Shown: positions 8,465-17,928, counted from the stretch's first letter. The stretch is 64,000 nt of DNA from an uncultured Paracoccaceae bacterium (GCA_937872465.1 CALMSR010000073.1:1-64000), one strand, 5' to 3'. The notes: generated from the sequence alone by a model not told the origin. A program made the numbers and translations.

Positions 8465-9388
8465 CTACCAGAGCTTTGGCACGGCAAGGCCCCGGCGCCG
8501 GTGCGCTGCCACGAGCGTGTTGTGGATCAGGCTCATGATCGTCATCGGTCCCACCCCGCCGGGTACCGGCGTTATGGCGCCCGCCCGGCGCGAGGCCGCC
8601 GCAAACTCCACGTCCCCGACCAGCCTGGTCTTTCCGTCGCGGACGATCCGGCTCGTCCCGACGTCGATAACAGTTGCACCCGGCCTGATCCAGTCGCCAT
8701 TGATCATCTCCGCCTGTCCGACCGCCGCGACGACGATGTCCGCCGCGCCGACCTTCGACGCGAGATCACGCGTCCGCGAATGCGCGACGGTCACAGTGCA
8801 GTTCTCCGCCAGCAACAGCTGCGCCATCGGCTTGCCGACGAGGATCGACCGGCCGACGACGATGGCGTCGAGCCCCGCCAGCGAGCCGAGCGCCGACCTC
8901 AGCAGCATCAGGCAGCCGAGCGGCGTGCACGACACGAGCCCCGGCAGCCCGGAGGCGAGCAGCCCGGCGTTGAGCGGGTGCAGGCCGTCGACGTCCTTTG
9001 CGGGGTCGATGGCGGAGATCACCGACGATGAATCGAGATGCGAGGGCAGCGGGAGCTGGACCAGGATTCCGTCCACGGCATCGTCGGCATTGAGCCGTGC
9101 GACGAGCTCGAGCAGCTCCTCCTGCGAGGCCTGCTCCGGCAGGACATGCTCGAAGCTTACCATGCCGACCCGGCGCGCAGTCCGGCCCTTGTTGCGCACA
9201 TAGACCTCGCTCGCCGGGTCGGCCCCGACCAGCACGACTGCCAGCCCCGGCGGGTGTCCGACATCGGTCGCGAACGAACTCACCGAGGCGGCGATCCGCT
9301 CGCCGAGACCCGATGCGTAGGCTTTGCCGTCGATGACGCTCGACGGTCCCGCCTCGCCCGCAAGATGCAGCGGCGCGCCGCTCGTCAC
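8465..9388 (-). CDS. folD: Methylenetetrahydrofolate dehydrogenase/cyclohydrolase
   Basis: A 307-aa bifunctional enzyme converting 5,10-methylene-THF to 10-formyl-THF. Signatures are YVRNKGRTARRVGM (catalytic lysine), DGILVQLPLPSH, the DVDGLHP element, VVGRSILVGKPMA, and the C-terminal ITPVPGGVGPMT. The GTG start overlaps the etfA stop (GTGA), showing tight coupling. In this operon it processes one-carbon units produced by dimethylglycine and sarcosine oxidation and hands 10-formyl-THF to PurU, encoded at 21.5 kb. The N-terminus is about 15 residues longer than usual. It may be a second, pathway-dedicated folD rather than the housekeeping copy. Confidence 0.95.
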   Translation of the reverse strand: MTSGAPLHLAGEAGPSSVIDGKAYASGLGERIAASVSSFATDVGHPPGLAVVLVGADPASEVYVRNKGRTARRVGMVSFEHVLPEQASQEELLELVARLNADDAVDGILVQLPLPSHLDSSSVISAIDPAKDVDGLHPLNAGLLASGLPGLVSCTPLGCLMLLRSALGSLAGLDAIVVGRSILVGKPMAQLLLAENCTVTVAHSRTRDLASKVGAADIVVAAVGQAEMINGDWIRPGATVIDVGTSRIVRDGKTRLVGDVEFAAASRRAGAITPVPGGVGPMTIMSLIHNTLVAAHRRRGLAVPKLW

Positions 9389-10320
9389 AGCTGACGCTCC
9401 AGCTCGGGCAGCAGCTCGAACAGATCGCCGACCAGGCCGTAGTCGGCGACCTGGAAGATCGGCGCCTCCTCGTCCTTGTTGATCGCGACGATGACCTTCG
9501 AGTCCTTCATCCCGGCGAGATGCTGGATCGCGCCCGAGATGCCGCAGGCGATGTAGAGGTCGGGCGCCACGATCTTGCCGGTCTGGCCGACCTGCCAGTC
9601 GTTCGGCGCATAGCCGGCGTCGACCGCCGCCCGCGAGGCGCCGACCGCCGCGCCGAGCTTGTCGGCAAGCGGCAGGATGACATCCCGGAACCGCTCCTCC
9701 GACCCGAGTGCACGGCCGCCCGAGACCACGATCCGGGCCGAGGCGAGCTCGGGACGCTCGCTCGTCGACAGCCGGCTCTCGAGGAACAAGGAAAGTGCCG
9801 GGTTCGCCGGAACATCCGCCACGGCCTCGATCGGGGCGGCGGCGTCCTGCGCCGGAGCGGCATCGAAGCCCGCGGTCCGCACCGTCAGCACCCTCTTCGC
9901 ATCGGTCGCCTGCACGGTCTGCAGCGCGTTTCCGGCATAGATCGGCCGCTTGAAGGTGTCGGCCGAGACCACCTCGACCACCTCCGACACCTGCATCACG
10001 TCGAGCAGCGCCGCGACCCGCGGCAGCACGTTCTTGCCGCTCGCCGTCGCCGCAGCGACGACCGTGTCATAGTCCCTGCTCAGTTCCACGATCAGCGCCG
10101 CGGCCGGCTCCGCCAGCCGATGCTCGAAGGCGTCGCCCTCGACGAGAAGCACCCGGCGCACGCCGGCGAGCCGCGCCGCGGCGTCCGCCGCGCCGCCTGC
10201 CGCCTTGCCGGCGACCAGGACGTCGATGTCGCCGCCGATCCGCGAGGCGGCGGTCAGCGCTTTGGCGGTCTGGTCGGAGAGCGTCGAATTGTCGTGCTCG
10301 GCGACGAGAAGGATGGCCAT
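9385..10320 (-). CDS. etfA: Electron transfer flavoprotein alpha subunit
   Basis: A 311-aa FixB/EtfA protein. The N-terminal domain begins MAILLVAEHDN; the C-terminal FAD-binding domain shows ARIVVSGGRALGSEE, the APNDWQVGQTGKIVAPDLYIA stretch, and CGISGAIQHLAGMKDS, all conserved in ETF alpha. It forms a heterodimer with EtfB and carries electrons from the dimethylglycine dehydrogenase to ETF-ubiquinone oxidoreductase (encoded at 22.4 kb). The gene begins 24 bp after etfB and its stop overlaps the folD start. Location inside the betaine operon suggests a dedicated ETF rather than the fatty-acid oxidation one. Confidence 0.95.
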   Translation of the reverse strand: MAILLVAEHDNSTLSDQTAKALTAASRIGGDIDVLVAGKAAGGAADAAARLAGVRRVLLVEGDAFEHRLAEPAAALIVELSRDYDTVVAAATASGKNVLPRVAALLDVMQVSEVVEVVSADTFKRPIYAGNALQTVQATDAKRVLTVRTAGFDAAPAQDAAAPIEAVADVPANPALSLFLESRLSTSERPELASARIVVSGGRALGSEERFRDVILPLADKLGAAVGASRAAVDAGYAPNDWQVGQTGKIVAPDLYIACGISGAIQHLAGMKDSKVIVAINKDEEAPIFQVADYGLVGDLFELLPELERQL

Positions 10321-10344
10321 GTCGTTGATCTCCGGGTCCGGGGC

Positions 10345-11094
10345 TTAGAGCACGCCGACTTCGTTCTTCAGCCTGTCGACCAGCTCGGCGACGTTGCCGA
10401 CCCGGACGCCGGCCTTGCGAGCCGCCGGCTCCTCGGTCGCGAGCACCCTGAGCCGCGGCTCGACGCTCACGCCGTAGTCGGCCGCGGTCTTCTCCTCGAG
10501 CGGCTTCTTCTTCGCCTTCATGATGTTCGGCAGCGATGCGTAGCGCGGCTCGTTCAGCCGCAGGTCGGCGGTCACGATCGCCGGCAGCACGACCTCGATC
10601 GACTCGAGCCCGCCATCCACCTCGCGCGTCACCGTCGCGCGGTCGGCGCCGAGTTCCAGCTTCGAGGCGAAGGTCGCCTGGCTCCAGCCGAGCAGCGCCG
10701 CCAGCATCTGCCCGGTCTGGTTGGCGTCGTCGTCGATCGCCTGCTTGCCGAGAATGACCAGCCCCGGCCCCTCGGCCTCGATGACCCCCTTGAGGAGCTT
10801 CGCGACCGCGAGCGGCTCCGCCGTGCCGTCGACCTTGATCAGGATGGCCCGGTCCGCTCCCATGGCGAGGGCGGTGCGCAGGGTCTCCTGGGCCTGGGCC
10901 GGACCGATCGAGACGGCGACGACCTCGTCCGCCTTCCCCGCTTCCTTCAGCCGGATCGCCTCCTCGACCGCAATCTCGTCGAACGGGTTCATCGACATCT
11001 TGACGTTCGCCAGGTCGACACCCGAGCCATCCGCCTTCACGCGGATCTTGACGTTGAAGTCGACCACCCGCTTGACGGGGACCAGAACCCTCAT
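10345..11094 (-). CDS. etfB: Electron transfer flavoprotein beta subunit
   Basis: A 249-aa FixA/EtfB protein beginning MRVLVPVKRVVDFNVKIRVK. Family motifs include MNPFDEIAVEEAIRLKE, VILGKQAIDDDANQTGQML and the signature region VTADLRLNEPRYASLPNIMK. I place the start at the ATG at 11094, the standard family start; longer in-frame codons upstream are not conserved in character. It is the first gene of the minus-strand operon etfB-etfA-folD-dehydrogenase-gbcA-gbcB-BCCT, and the 152-bp gap to the divergent regulator gene should hold its promoter. Confidence 0.95.
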   Translation of the reverse strand: MRVLVPVKRVVDFNVKIRVKADGSGVDLANVKMSMNPFDEIAVEEAIRLKEAGKADEVVAVSIGPAQAQETLRTALAMGADRAILIKVDGTAEPLAVAKLLKGVIEAEGPGLVILGKQAIDDDANQTGQMLAALLGWSQATFASKLELGADRATVTREVDGGLESIEVVLPAIVTADLRLNEPRYASLPNIMKAKKKPLEEKTAADYGVSVEPRLRVLATEEPAARKAGVRVGNVAELVDRLKNEVGVL

Positions 11095-11168
11095 GTGCCA
11101 CCCCTTTTCGATCGGAAGCCCGCTGCCCCCCCGTGTCCCCGGGACCCCTGCAGCTTGTGCGAGAGCAA

Positions 11169-11207
11169 TGCGACATTCCGCTTGATCCCGACAGGATGTT
11201 TGCGACA
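11169..11207. promoter_or_regulatory. TGCGACA direct repeats between etfB and the regulator gene
   Basis: TGCGACA occurs at 11169-11175 and again at 11201-11207, 32 bp apart (about three helical turns), in the divergent promoter region. AraC-type activators commonly bind direct repeats, so this is a candidate site for the regulator encoded next to it. The same heptamer occurs inverted at 21273-21279, in the gap before purU. Confidence 0.35.
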
Positions 11208-11246
11208 ATCGCGGATGAGAGCTACGACAGGGGAGCAGCCGGGGCG

Positions 11247-12305
11247 ATGAAGCCAGGGGCGGGAGCGAGCCGACATGGATCGCAGGCGCTTCCCGCAAGG
11301 GCCGTGCGGCCCAGGACCGGCGGGCCGCGCTTGTCGGTCGGCTTCATCCTCGCCAGACGCTTCACCTTGTGCGCTTTCGCCAACTTCGTCGACGTCCTGA
11401 GGCTCGCGGCGGACGAGGGGGATCGGAGCCGGCCGATCCTGTGCGAATGGTCCGTCCTCTCCGAGTCGATGGACCCGGTCGCGTCGAGCTGCGGCGTCAC
11501 CGTGCAGCCGAGCGAGCGACTGGGCGACCCGGCCAGGTTCGACTACATCGTCGTGGTCGGGGGCCTGCTCGAGGAAATCCCCAACATCGGCCCCGCCTAC
11601 ACCCGCTTTCTCGCGCGCGCCGCGGCAGCCGGCGTCCCGCTCGTCGGGGTCTGCACGGGAGCCTTCCTGCTGCACCGCGCCGGCCTCATGGACGGGTACC
11701 GCGCCTGCGTCAGCTGGTTCTGCCACGCGGACTTCCTCGAGCAGTTCGACGGGCTCGAGCCGATCTCGGACCAGATATTCGTGGTGGACCGGGACAGGCT
11801 CACCTGCGCCGGCGGCGCGAGCTCCGCCCACCTCGCCGCCTACCTCGTCGAGAAGCATGTCGGGCGCGCGCAGGCCAGCAAGAGCCTGCACATCATGATC
11901 ATCGACGACGCCCTTCGGCCGGAGAAGCCGCAACCCGGAATTCCGCTGGACTTCAGGACCGAGGATCCGATGGTCAGGCGGGCGCTGCTCCTCATGCAGC
12001 AGCGCATCGACGCACCCCTTTCCGTCGCCGAGCTCGCGCGCCAGATGGGCAACAGCAAGCGTCAGCTCGAACGGCACTTCCGGACCGCCCTCGACACCTC
12101 GCCGCAGGCGGCCTTCCTCGACATCCGCCTGTCGTTCGCCCGGCATCTGCTCGAAGCGACCGACAAACCGATCTCCGCCATCGCCGTCGAGTGCGGCTTC
12201 TGCGACTCCTCGCATCTCAGTCGAATGTTCCGGCGCCGCTACGACTCGACGCCGTTCGAGATCAGGAAGACCCGGCCGTCGGTGGAAGCGCCGACACCGC
12301 AATAG
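11247..12305 (+). CDS. GATase1-like AraC-family regulator, copy 1 (GbdR-type)
   Basis: A 352-aa regulator with an N-terminal DJ-1/PfpI-like (class I glutamine amidotransferase-like) domain, about residues 30-205 (LSVGFILARRFTLCAFANF; VGVCTGAFLLHRAGLMDGYR), and a C-terminal pair of AraC-type HTH motifs (PLSVAELARQMGNSKRQLER; ISAIAVECGFCDSSHLSRMF). This architecture is shared by GbdR, CdhR and ArgR-type activators of quaternary-amine and arginine catabolism. The ATG at 11247 is chosen because GGGGAG precedes it and upstream codons look non-coding. The gene is divergent from etfB and converges on a paralogue with a 44-bp 3' overlap. Likely ligand, by analogy and context, is betaine or dimethylglycine. 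Confidence 0.88.
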   Translation: MKPGAGASRHGSQALPARAVRPRTGGPRLSVGFILARRFTLCAFANFVDVLRLAADEGDRSRPILCEWSVLSESMDPVASSCGVTVQPSERLGDPARFDYIVVVGGLLEEIPNIGPAYTRFLARAAAAGVPLVGVCTGAFLLHRAGLMDGYRACVSWFCHADFLEQFDGLEPISDQIFVVDRDRLTCAGGASSAHLAAYLVEKHVGRAQASKSLHIMIIDDALRPEKPQPGIPLDFRTEDPMVRRALLLMQQRIDAPLSVAELARQMGNSKRQLERHFRTALDTSPQAAFLDIRLSFARHLLEATDKPISAIAVECGFCDSSHLSRMFRRRYDSTPFEIRKTRPSVEAPTPQ

Positions 12306-13305
12306 AACCGCGACCGCTGCGGCGAAAGACGTCCGGGGTGATGCCCTCCGCGGCGCGAAACACCTTGATCATGTGCGGCAGGTCGCAGAAGCCGGTCTCC
12401 GCTGCAATCCTGGTCGCAGACCGCCTTGTCGCGACCAGCAAGTGCTTCGCCTGCTCTACCCGGATCAGCCGGTCTGCCTCGAGCGGCGTCATTCCCAGAG
12501 CGTCGCGGAAGTGACGCTCGAGCTTCCGCCTACTGACACCCAGCCGTTCGACGATCCGGCTGATCGACAGCGGTGCGTCGATCGACTGCTGCATGGCGAG
12601 CAAGGCGCGGCGCACCAAGGCATCGTCGGTGGCGAGCGCCAGGGGCATGCCGGGCTGAGGTTCCTCGGCGGCTGCCTCATCGATGATCATGATGTGCAGG
12701 CTCTTTGCCGCCTGCGCAGTCCCGAGATGGCGGCGGACGATGAAGGCGGCGAGATGCGCCGCCGCGACGCCGCCGGAGCAGGTCAGCCGATCGCGGTCGA
12801 CGACGAAGATCTGGTCGGAGACCGGCTTCAGCCCGTCGAAGCGTTCCAGAAAGTCGTCATGGTGGAACCAGCTGACGCAGGCTCGATAGCCGTCCATCAG
12901 CCCGGCCCGGTGCAGTACGAATGTCCCGGTGCAGACCCCGACCAGCGAGATGCCTTTTGCCGCCGCTCGCTCAAGGAAGCGCACGGTGTCGGGGTGCAGG
13001 CGCTCCACCTCGTCGACGAGCCCGCCGACGACCACAAGATAGTCGAATCGGGCCGGATCGCCCAAGGTCTCATCCGGCTGCACGGCGATGCCCGAGCTCG
13101 ACGCGATCGGTTCCATCGTCGGTGACAGCACCTTCCAGGCACAGAGGATGGGCCGCGAGCGGTCGCCCTCGTCTGCCGCAAGCCGTAGTACGTCGACAAA
13201 GTTACCAAGGGCGCAGAGCGTGAAGCGGCGCGCCAGGATGAAGCCGACGTTGAGCTGGGCCAACCGACGAACTCCTGCCGCCTCGCTACCGCAAATCTGA
13301 CGCAA
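12262..13305 (-). CDS. GATase1-like AraC-family regulator, copy 2 (GbdR-type)
   Basis: A 347-aa paralogue of the preceding regulator with the same two-domain layout. The sensor domain is very similar (VGFILARRFTLCALGNF; GYRACVSWFHHDDFLERF), while the DNA-binding half is more divergent (ISRIVERLGVSRRKLERHFR; TRIAAETGFCDLPHMIKVF). No ATG is available near the N-terminus: the frame opens at TTG 13305, with another TTG at 13263, so the true start is uncertain. It diverges from soxB across only 61 bp and is well placed to control soxBDAG-glyA-sdaA, while copy 1 faces the etfB operon. Its 3' end overlaps copy 1 by 44 bp. Confidence 0.85.
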   Translation of the reverse strand: MRQICGSEAAGVRRLAQLNVGFILARRFTLCALGNFVDVLRLAADEGDRSRPILCAWKVLSPTMEPIASSSGIAVQPDETLGDPARFDYLVVVGGLVDEVERLHPDTVRFLERAAAKGISLVGVCTGTFVLHRAGLMDGYRACVSWFHHDDFLERFDGLKPVSDQIFVVDRDRLTCSGGVAAAHLAAFIVRRHLGTAQAAKSLHIMIIDEAAAEEPQPGMPLALATDDALVRRALLAMQQSIDAPLSISRIVERLGVSRRKLERHFRDALGMTPLEADRLIRVEQAKHLLVATRRSATRIAAETGFCDLPHMIKVFRAAEGITPDVFRRSGRGSIAVSALPPTAGSS

Positions 13306-13366
13306 GGATACACGTCAGTCCGCGTGGAATCCAGTATAGAGGTCCGGCAAGCCAGGGGAGGCCCGC

Positions 13367-14620
13367 ATGACGCATTTTTCCTTTGCCCAGGTCGTCAAGG
13401 GCGCGCTGACCGGCCAGAAGAACTGGACGCCGCAGTGGCCCGACCGCGAGCCGAAGGCCGCCTACGACGTCATCATCGTCGGCGCCGGCGGCCACGGGCT
13501 CGGTGCCGCCTACTACCTGGCGAAGGAGCACGGGATCACCAACGTCGCGGTGATCGACAAGGGCTGGCTCGGCGGCGGCAACACCGGGCGCAACACCACG
13601 ATCATCCGCTCGAACTACCTCTACGACGAGAGCGCGCGGCTCTACGACCACGCCCTCGACCTCTGGGAGAACCTCAGCCAGGACCTGAACTACAACGTCA
13701 TGTATTCGAAGCGCGGGGTCATGATGCTCGCGCACAACGTCCACGACGTGCAGTCCTTCCAGCGCCACGTGCACTCGAACCGGCTGAACGGCGTCGACAA
13801 CCAGTGGCTGTCGGCGAAGGAGGCGAAGCTCTTCTGCCCGCCGCTCTCCATCGACCCGGGCGCCCGCTACCCGGTGATGGGCGCTGCCCTGCAGCGTCGC
13901 GCCGGCACCGCCCGCCACGACGCCGTCGCCTGGGGCTACGCCCGCGGCGCCGCCGCCCGCGGCGTCGACATCATCCAGAACTGCCCGGTGACCGCGATCC
14001 GCCGCGACGCCTCCGGCCGGGTCACCGGGGTCGAGACCGCCAGGGGTTTCATCGCCGCGAAGAAGGTCGCGGTCTCCGCCGCCGGGCACACCTCGGTGGT
14101 GATGGAGACCGCCGGCGTCCGTCTGCCGCTCGAATCCTACCCGCTGCAGGCACTGGTCTCCGAGCCTATCAAGCCGATCTTCCCCTGCGTGGTCATGTCG
14201 AACTCGGTGCACGCCTACATCAGCCAGTCCGACAAGGGCGAGCTCGTCATCGGCTCCGGCACCGACCAGTACGTCAGCTACTCGCAGCGCGGCGGCCTGC
14301 CGCTGATCGAGCACACGCTGGCGGCGATCTGCGAGATCTTCCCGATCTTCCGCCGGATGCGGATGCTCCGCAAATGGGGCGGCATCGTCGACGTGACCCC
14401 GGACCGCTCGGCGATCCTCGGGCTAACCCCGGTCGCGGGCCTCTACGTCAACTGCGGCTGGGGCACCGGTGGCTTCAAGGCGACGCCGGGCGCCGCCCAC
14501 GTCCTCGCCTGGACGGTGGCCAAGGACGAGCCGCACCCGATCAACGCGCCCTTCACGCTGGAGCGCTTCACCACCGGCCGGCTGATCGACGAAGCCGCCG
14601 CAGCCGCCGTCGCGCACTGA
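13367..14620 (+). CDS. soxB: Sarcosine oxidase beta subunit
   Basis: The 417-aa beta subunit of heterotetrameric sarcosine oxidase, which oxidises sarcosine to glycine. It shows the FAD-binding DVIIVGAGGHGLGAAYYLAK and the typical GGGNTGRNTTIIRSNYL; GTARHDAVAWGYARG carries His184, in the region where the family attaches FMN covalently; the C-terminus has VNCGWGTGGFKATPG. A good ribosome site (GGGGAGG) precedes the ATG. It is the first gene of soxB-soxD-soxA-soxG-glyA-sdaA. Length and order match characterised operons. Confidence 0.96.
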   Translation: MTHFSFAQVVKGALTGQKNWTPQWPDREPKAAYDVIIVGAGGHGLGAAYYLAKEHGITNVAVIDKGWLGGGNTGRNTTIIRSNYLYDESARLYDHALDLWENLSQDLNYNVMYSKRGVMMLAHNVHDVQSFQRHVHSNRLNGVDNQWLSAKEAKLFCPPLSIDPGARYPVMGAALQRRAGTARHDAVAWGYARGAAARGVDIIQNCPVTAIRRDASGRVTGVETARGFIAAKKVAVSAAGHTSVVMETAGVRLPLESYPLQALVSEPIKPIFPCVVMSNSVHAYISQSDKGELVIGSGTDQYVSYSQRGGLPLIEHTLAAICEIFPIFRRMRMLRKWGGIVDVTPDRSAILGLTPVAGLYVNCGWGTGGFKATPGAAHVLAWTVAKDEPHPINAPFTLERFTTGRLIDEAAAAAVAH

Positions 14621-14628
14621 GGTTCATC

Positions 14629-14931
14629 ATGCTGCTGATCCATTGCCCCTACTGCGAGCAGGACCTCCCCGAGCTCGAGTTCGCCTATGCCGGCGAGGCC
14701 CACATCGCCCGACCGACCGACCCGTCCAAGCTCAGCGACGAGGAATGGCGCGACTTCCTCTTCATCCGCACCAACCCCAAGGGCGTGCACTTCGAGCGCT
14801 GGCGGCACCTGAACGGCTGCGCCCGCTTCTTCAACGCCGTGCGCGAGACCGTCGGCGACAAGTTCCTCGCCACCTACAAGACCGGCGAGCCCCGTCCCGA
14901 CATCACCAGCCTGATGGGAGACGCCAAGTGA
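14629..14931 (+). CDS. soxD: Sarcosine oxidase delta subunit
   Basis: A 100-aa zinc-binding subunit of heterotetrameric sarcosine oxidase. The ligands are visible as C6 and C9 (HCPYCEQ) with H60 and C64 (WRHLNGCARFF). It begins 8 bp after soxB and its TGA overlaps the GTG start of soxA. It scaffolds the complex and has no catalytic role of its own. Length is exactly that of the family. Confidence 0.96.
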   Translation: MLLIHCPYCEQDLPELEFAYAGEAHIARPTDPSKLSDEEWRDFLFIRTNPKGVHFERWRHLNGCARFFNAVRETVGDKFLATYKTGEPRPDITSLMGDAK

Positions 14932-17927
14932 CGACCTATCGCCTCCCCAACCGCGGCCGCGTCGACCACGGCAAGCCCGTCCGCTTCAGCTTCGACGGCA
15001 AGTCCTACCAGGGCCTCGCCGGCGACACCCTCGCCTCGGCGCTGCTCGCCAACGGCGTCCACCTGATGGGGCGGTCTTTCAAGTACCACCGCCCGCGCGG
15101 CGTGGTCTCCGCCGGCTCGGACGAGCCGAACGCGCTCTTCGGCACCCGCCGTGGTGCCGGCCGCTTCGAGCCCAACACCCGCGCCACCATCCAGGAGCTC
15201 CGCGAGGGCCTCGACGCCACCAGCCAGAACCGCTGGCCGTCGCTCGCCTTCGACATGGGCGCGATCAACGACAACCTTGGGTCACTGTTCTCGGCCGGCT
15301 TCTACTACAAGACCTTCATGTGGCCGCGTGCCTTCTGGGACCGCGTCTACGAGCCGGTGATCCGCAACGCCGCCGGCCTCGGCGTCTCGCCCTCCGAGCC
15401 CGACGCCGACAGCTACGCCAGCCGCTTCGCCCACGTCGACGTCCTCGTCGTCGGCGCCGGCCCCGCCGGCCTCGCGGCGGCGCTGGCCGCGGGCCGGTCG
15501 GGCGCCTCCGTCATGCTCGTGGACGAGAATTCCGAGGTGGGCGGCACGCTCCTTTCCGAGCCCGCCGTCACCATCGACGACAAGCCCGCGTGGGACTGGC
15601 TCGCCGCCACAACCGCCGAGTTCGACGCGTTGCCGAACGTCACGGTGATGACCCGCACCACCGCGATCGGCTACTACCACCAGAACCTTGTCGGCCTCTG
15701 CCAGCGCCTGACCGACCACCTCGACACGCCCCCCGAGGGCGCCCCGCGCGAGCGGATGTGGAAGGTCCGCGCCAGGGAAGTCGTCCTGGCTCAGGGCGCG
15801 CTCGAGAAGCCGCTGGTCTTCGACGGCAACGACCGCCCCGGCGTCCTGCTCGCCGGCGCCGCCCAGACCTATCTCAACCGCTATGGCGTAAAGGTCGGCG
15901 ACCGTCCGGCGATCGTCACCGCGCACGACAGCGCGTGGTACACTGCTTTCGACCTCGCCGAGGCGGGGGCGAAGCCGGCCGCCATCGTCGACGTCCGCGC
16001 GACCGTGGACCATGCCCTCACCGACCGTGCCCGCGCCCTCGGCATCGAGGCCTTGCTCGGCCGCACGGTCACCGGCACCTCCGGCAGGCTCCGGGTGAAG
16101 TCGCTGCGCGTCAACCGGATGGACGGCGGCAAGGCCGGCGAGGCCCGCGACATCGCCTGCGACGCCGTGCTGATGTGCGGCGGCTGGACCCCCTGCCTGC
16201 ACCTCTTCAGCCACACCCAGGGCAAGCTCACCTGGGACGAGGCGCTGCAGGTCTACCTGCCGGGCAAGAAGACCGAGACGGTGCAGATCGCCGGCGCCGG
16301 CCGCGGCCTCTGGAGCATCGCCGCCTCGCTCGAGGACGGCGCCAACGCCGGGACGCTCGCCGCCCGCGACGTCGGCTGCCAGGCGGAGGCGCCGGCCTTC
16401 ACCGTCAGCGCCGACCGCACCGGCTCGGGCGTCACCTGCAAGGAGCTGCCGACCGACAGGGACGCGGGCAAGGCCAAGGCCTTCATCGACTTCCAGAACG
16501 ATGTCACAGCGAAGGACATTCGGCTCGCCGTCCGCGAGGGCATGCGCTCGATCGAGCACGTCAAGCGCTACACCACGAACGGCATGGCGACCGACCAGGG
16601 CAAGATGTCGAACGTCAACGGCCTGATGATCGCCGCCGACGCGCTCGGCAAGGCGCCGCCCCAGGTCGGCCTCACCACCTTCCGGCCGCCCTATTCGCCG
16701 ACGACCTTCGGCAGCTTCGCCGGCTACCACAAGGACGCGACCTTCGAGGTCACGCGAAAGACCCCGATCGACGGCTGGGCCGAGGCCCAGGGCGCGGCCT
16801 ACGAACCGGTCTCGCTCTGGCGCCGCGCCTGGTACTTCCCGAAGCCCGGAGAGGACATGCACGCAGCGGTCAGCCGCGAGTGCCGCGGCGCCCGTGCCTC
16901 GGTCGGCATCTTCGACGCCTCGACCCTCGGCAAGATCGAGGTCGTCGGCCCCGACGCCGTCACCTTCATGGAGCGGATGTACACCAATCCCTGGGCGAAG
17001 CTCGCCCCGGGGCGCTGCCGCTACGGCCTGCTGCTCGGCGAGGACGGCTTCATCCGCGACGACGGCGTCATCGGCCGCCTCTCCGCCGACCGCTTCCACG
17101 TCACCACCACCACCGGTGGTGCGGCACGCGTGCTCAACATGATGGAGGACTACCTGCAGACCGAGTGGCCGGATCTGAAGGTCTGGCTCACCTCGACCAC
17201 CGAGCAATGGGCGGTCGTTGCGCTGCAGGGACCGAACGCGCGCAAGGTGCTCGAGCCCTTCGTCGAGGGCCTCGACATCTCGGCCGAGGCCTTCCCGCAC
17301 ATGGCGGTCGCCGAATGCACGGTCGCGGGCTTCCCGGCCCGGCTCTTCCGCGTCTCCTTCACCGGTGAGCTCGGCTTCGAGGTCAACGTGCCGGCCCGCC
17401 ACGGCCGCGCGCTCTGGGAGAAGCTCTGGGAGGCCGGACAACAGTACGACATCGTGCCCTACGGCACCGAGACCATGCACGTGCTGCGCGCCGAGAAGGG
17501 CTACATCATCGTCGGCCAGGACACCGACGGCACGCTGACCCCCGACGACGCCGGGCTCACCTGGGCGATCGGCAAGGCCAAGCCCGACTTCGTCGGCAAG
17601 CGCTCGCTGACCCGCCCCGACATGGTCGCGAAGGGCCGCAAGCAGCTCGTCGGCCTGCTGACCGACGACCCCAAGGTCGTGCTGCAGGAGGGCGCCCAGA
17701 TCGTCGCCGACCCGGCCCAGCCGAAGCCGATGACCATGATCGGCCACGTCACCTCCTCCTACTGGAGCGATGCGCTCGGCCGGTCGATCGCCATGGCCGT
17801 CGTCGTCGACGGCCGGGATCGGGACGGCCAGACCCTGCATGTCCCGATGCCCGACGGCACGATCACCGCGAAGGTGGTGAAGGGCACGGTGTTCCTCGAC
17901 CCCGAGAACGCCCGGATCAGCGTGTGA
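14928..17927 (+). CDS. soxA: Sarcosine oxidase alpha subunit
   Basis: A 999-aa alpha subunit. Order of parts: an N-terminal ferredoxin-like segment (LAGDTLASALLANGVHLMGR), an NAD-binding domain (VLVVGAGPAGLAAALAAGRS), a central region, and a C-terminal GcvT-type folate-binding half (from about residue 600) that makes 5,10-methylene-THF from the sarcosine methyl group. The GTG at 14928 overlaps the soxD stop (GTGA) and opens the conserved TTYRLPNRGRVDHGKPV; no ATG is suitable. The subunit couples sarcosine oxidation to the folate pool that FolD, GlyA and PurU use. Confidence 0.96.
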   Translation: MTTYRLPNRGRVDHGKPVRFSFDGKSYQGLAGDTLASALLANGVHLMGRSFKYHRPRGVVSAGSDEPNALFGTRRGAGRFEPNTRATIQELREGLDATSQNRWPSLAFDMGAINDNLGSLFSAGFYYKTFMWPRAFWDRVYEPVIRNAAGLGVSPSEPDADSYASRFAHVDVLVVGAGPAGLAAALAAGRSGASVMLVDENSEVGGTLLSEPAVTIDDKPAWDWLAATTAEFDALPNVTVMTRTTAIGYYHQNLVGLCQRLTDHLDTPPEGAPRERMWKVRAREVVLAQGALEKPLVFDGNDRPGVLLAGAAQTYLNRYGVKVGDRPAIVTAHDSAWYTAFDLAEAGAKPAAIVDVRATVDHALTDRARALGIEALLGRTVTGTSGRLRVKSLRVNRMDGGKAGEARDIACDAVLMCGGWTPCLHLFSHTQGKLTWDEALQVYLPGKKTETVQIAGAGRGLWSIAASLEDGANAGTLAARDVGCQAEAPAFTVSADRTGSGVTCKELPTDRDAGKAKAFIDFQNDVTAKDIRLAVREGMRSIEHVKRYTTNGMATDQGKMSNVNGLMIAADALGKAPPQVGLTTFRPPYSPTTFGSFAGYHKDATFEVTRKTPIDGWAEAQGAAYEPVSLWRRAWYFPKPGEDMHAAVSRECRGARASVGIFDASTLGKIEVVGPDAVTFMERMYTNPWAKLAPGRCRYGLLLGEDGFIRDDGVIGRLSADRFHVTTTTGGAARVLNMMEDYLQTEWPDLKVWLTSTTEQWAVVALQGPNARKVLEPFVEGLDISAEAFPHMAVAECTVAGFPARLFRVSFTGELGFEVNVPARHGRALWEKLWEAGQQYDIVPYGTETMHVLRAEKGYIIVGQDTDGTLTPDDAGLTWAIGKAKPDFVGKRSLTRPDMVAKGRKQLVGLLTDDPKVVLQEGAQIVADPAQPKPMTMIGHVTSSYWSDALGRSIAMAVVVDGRDRDGQTLHVPMPDGTITAKVVKGTVFLDPENARISV

Positions 17928-17928
17928 G

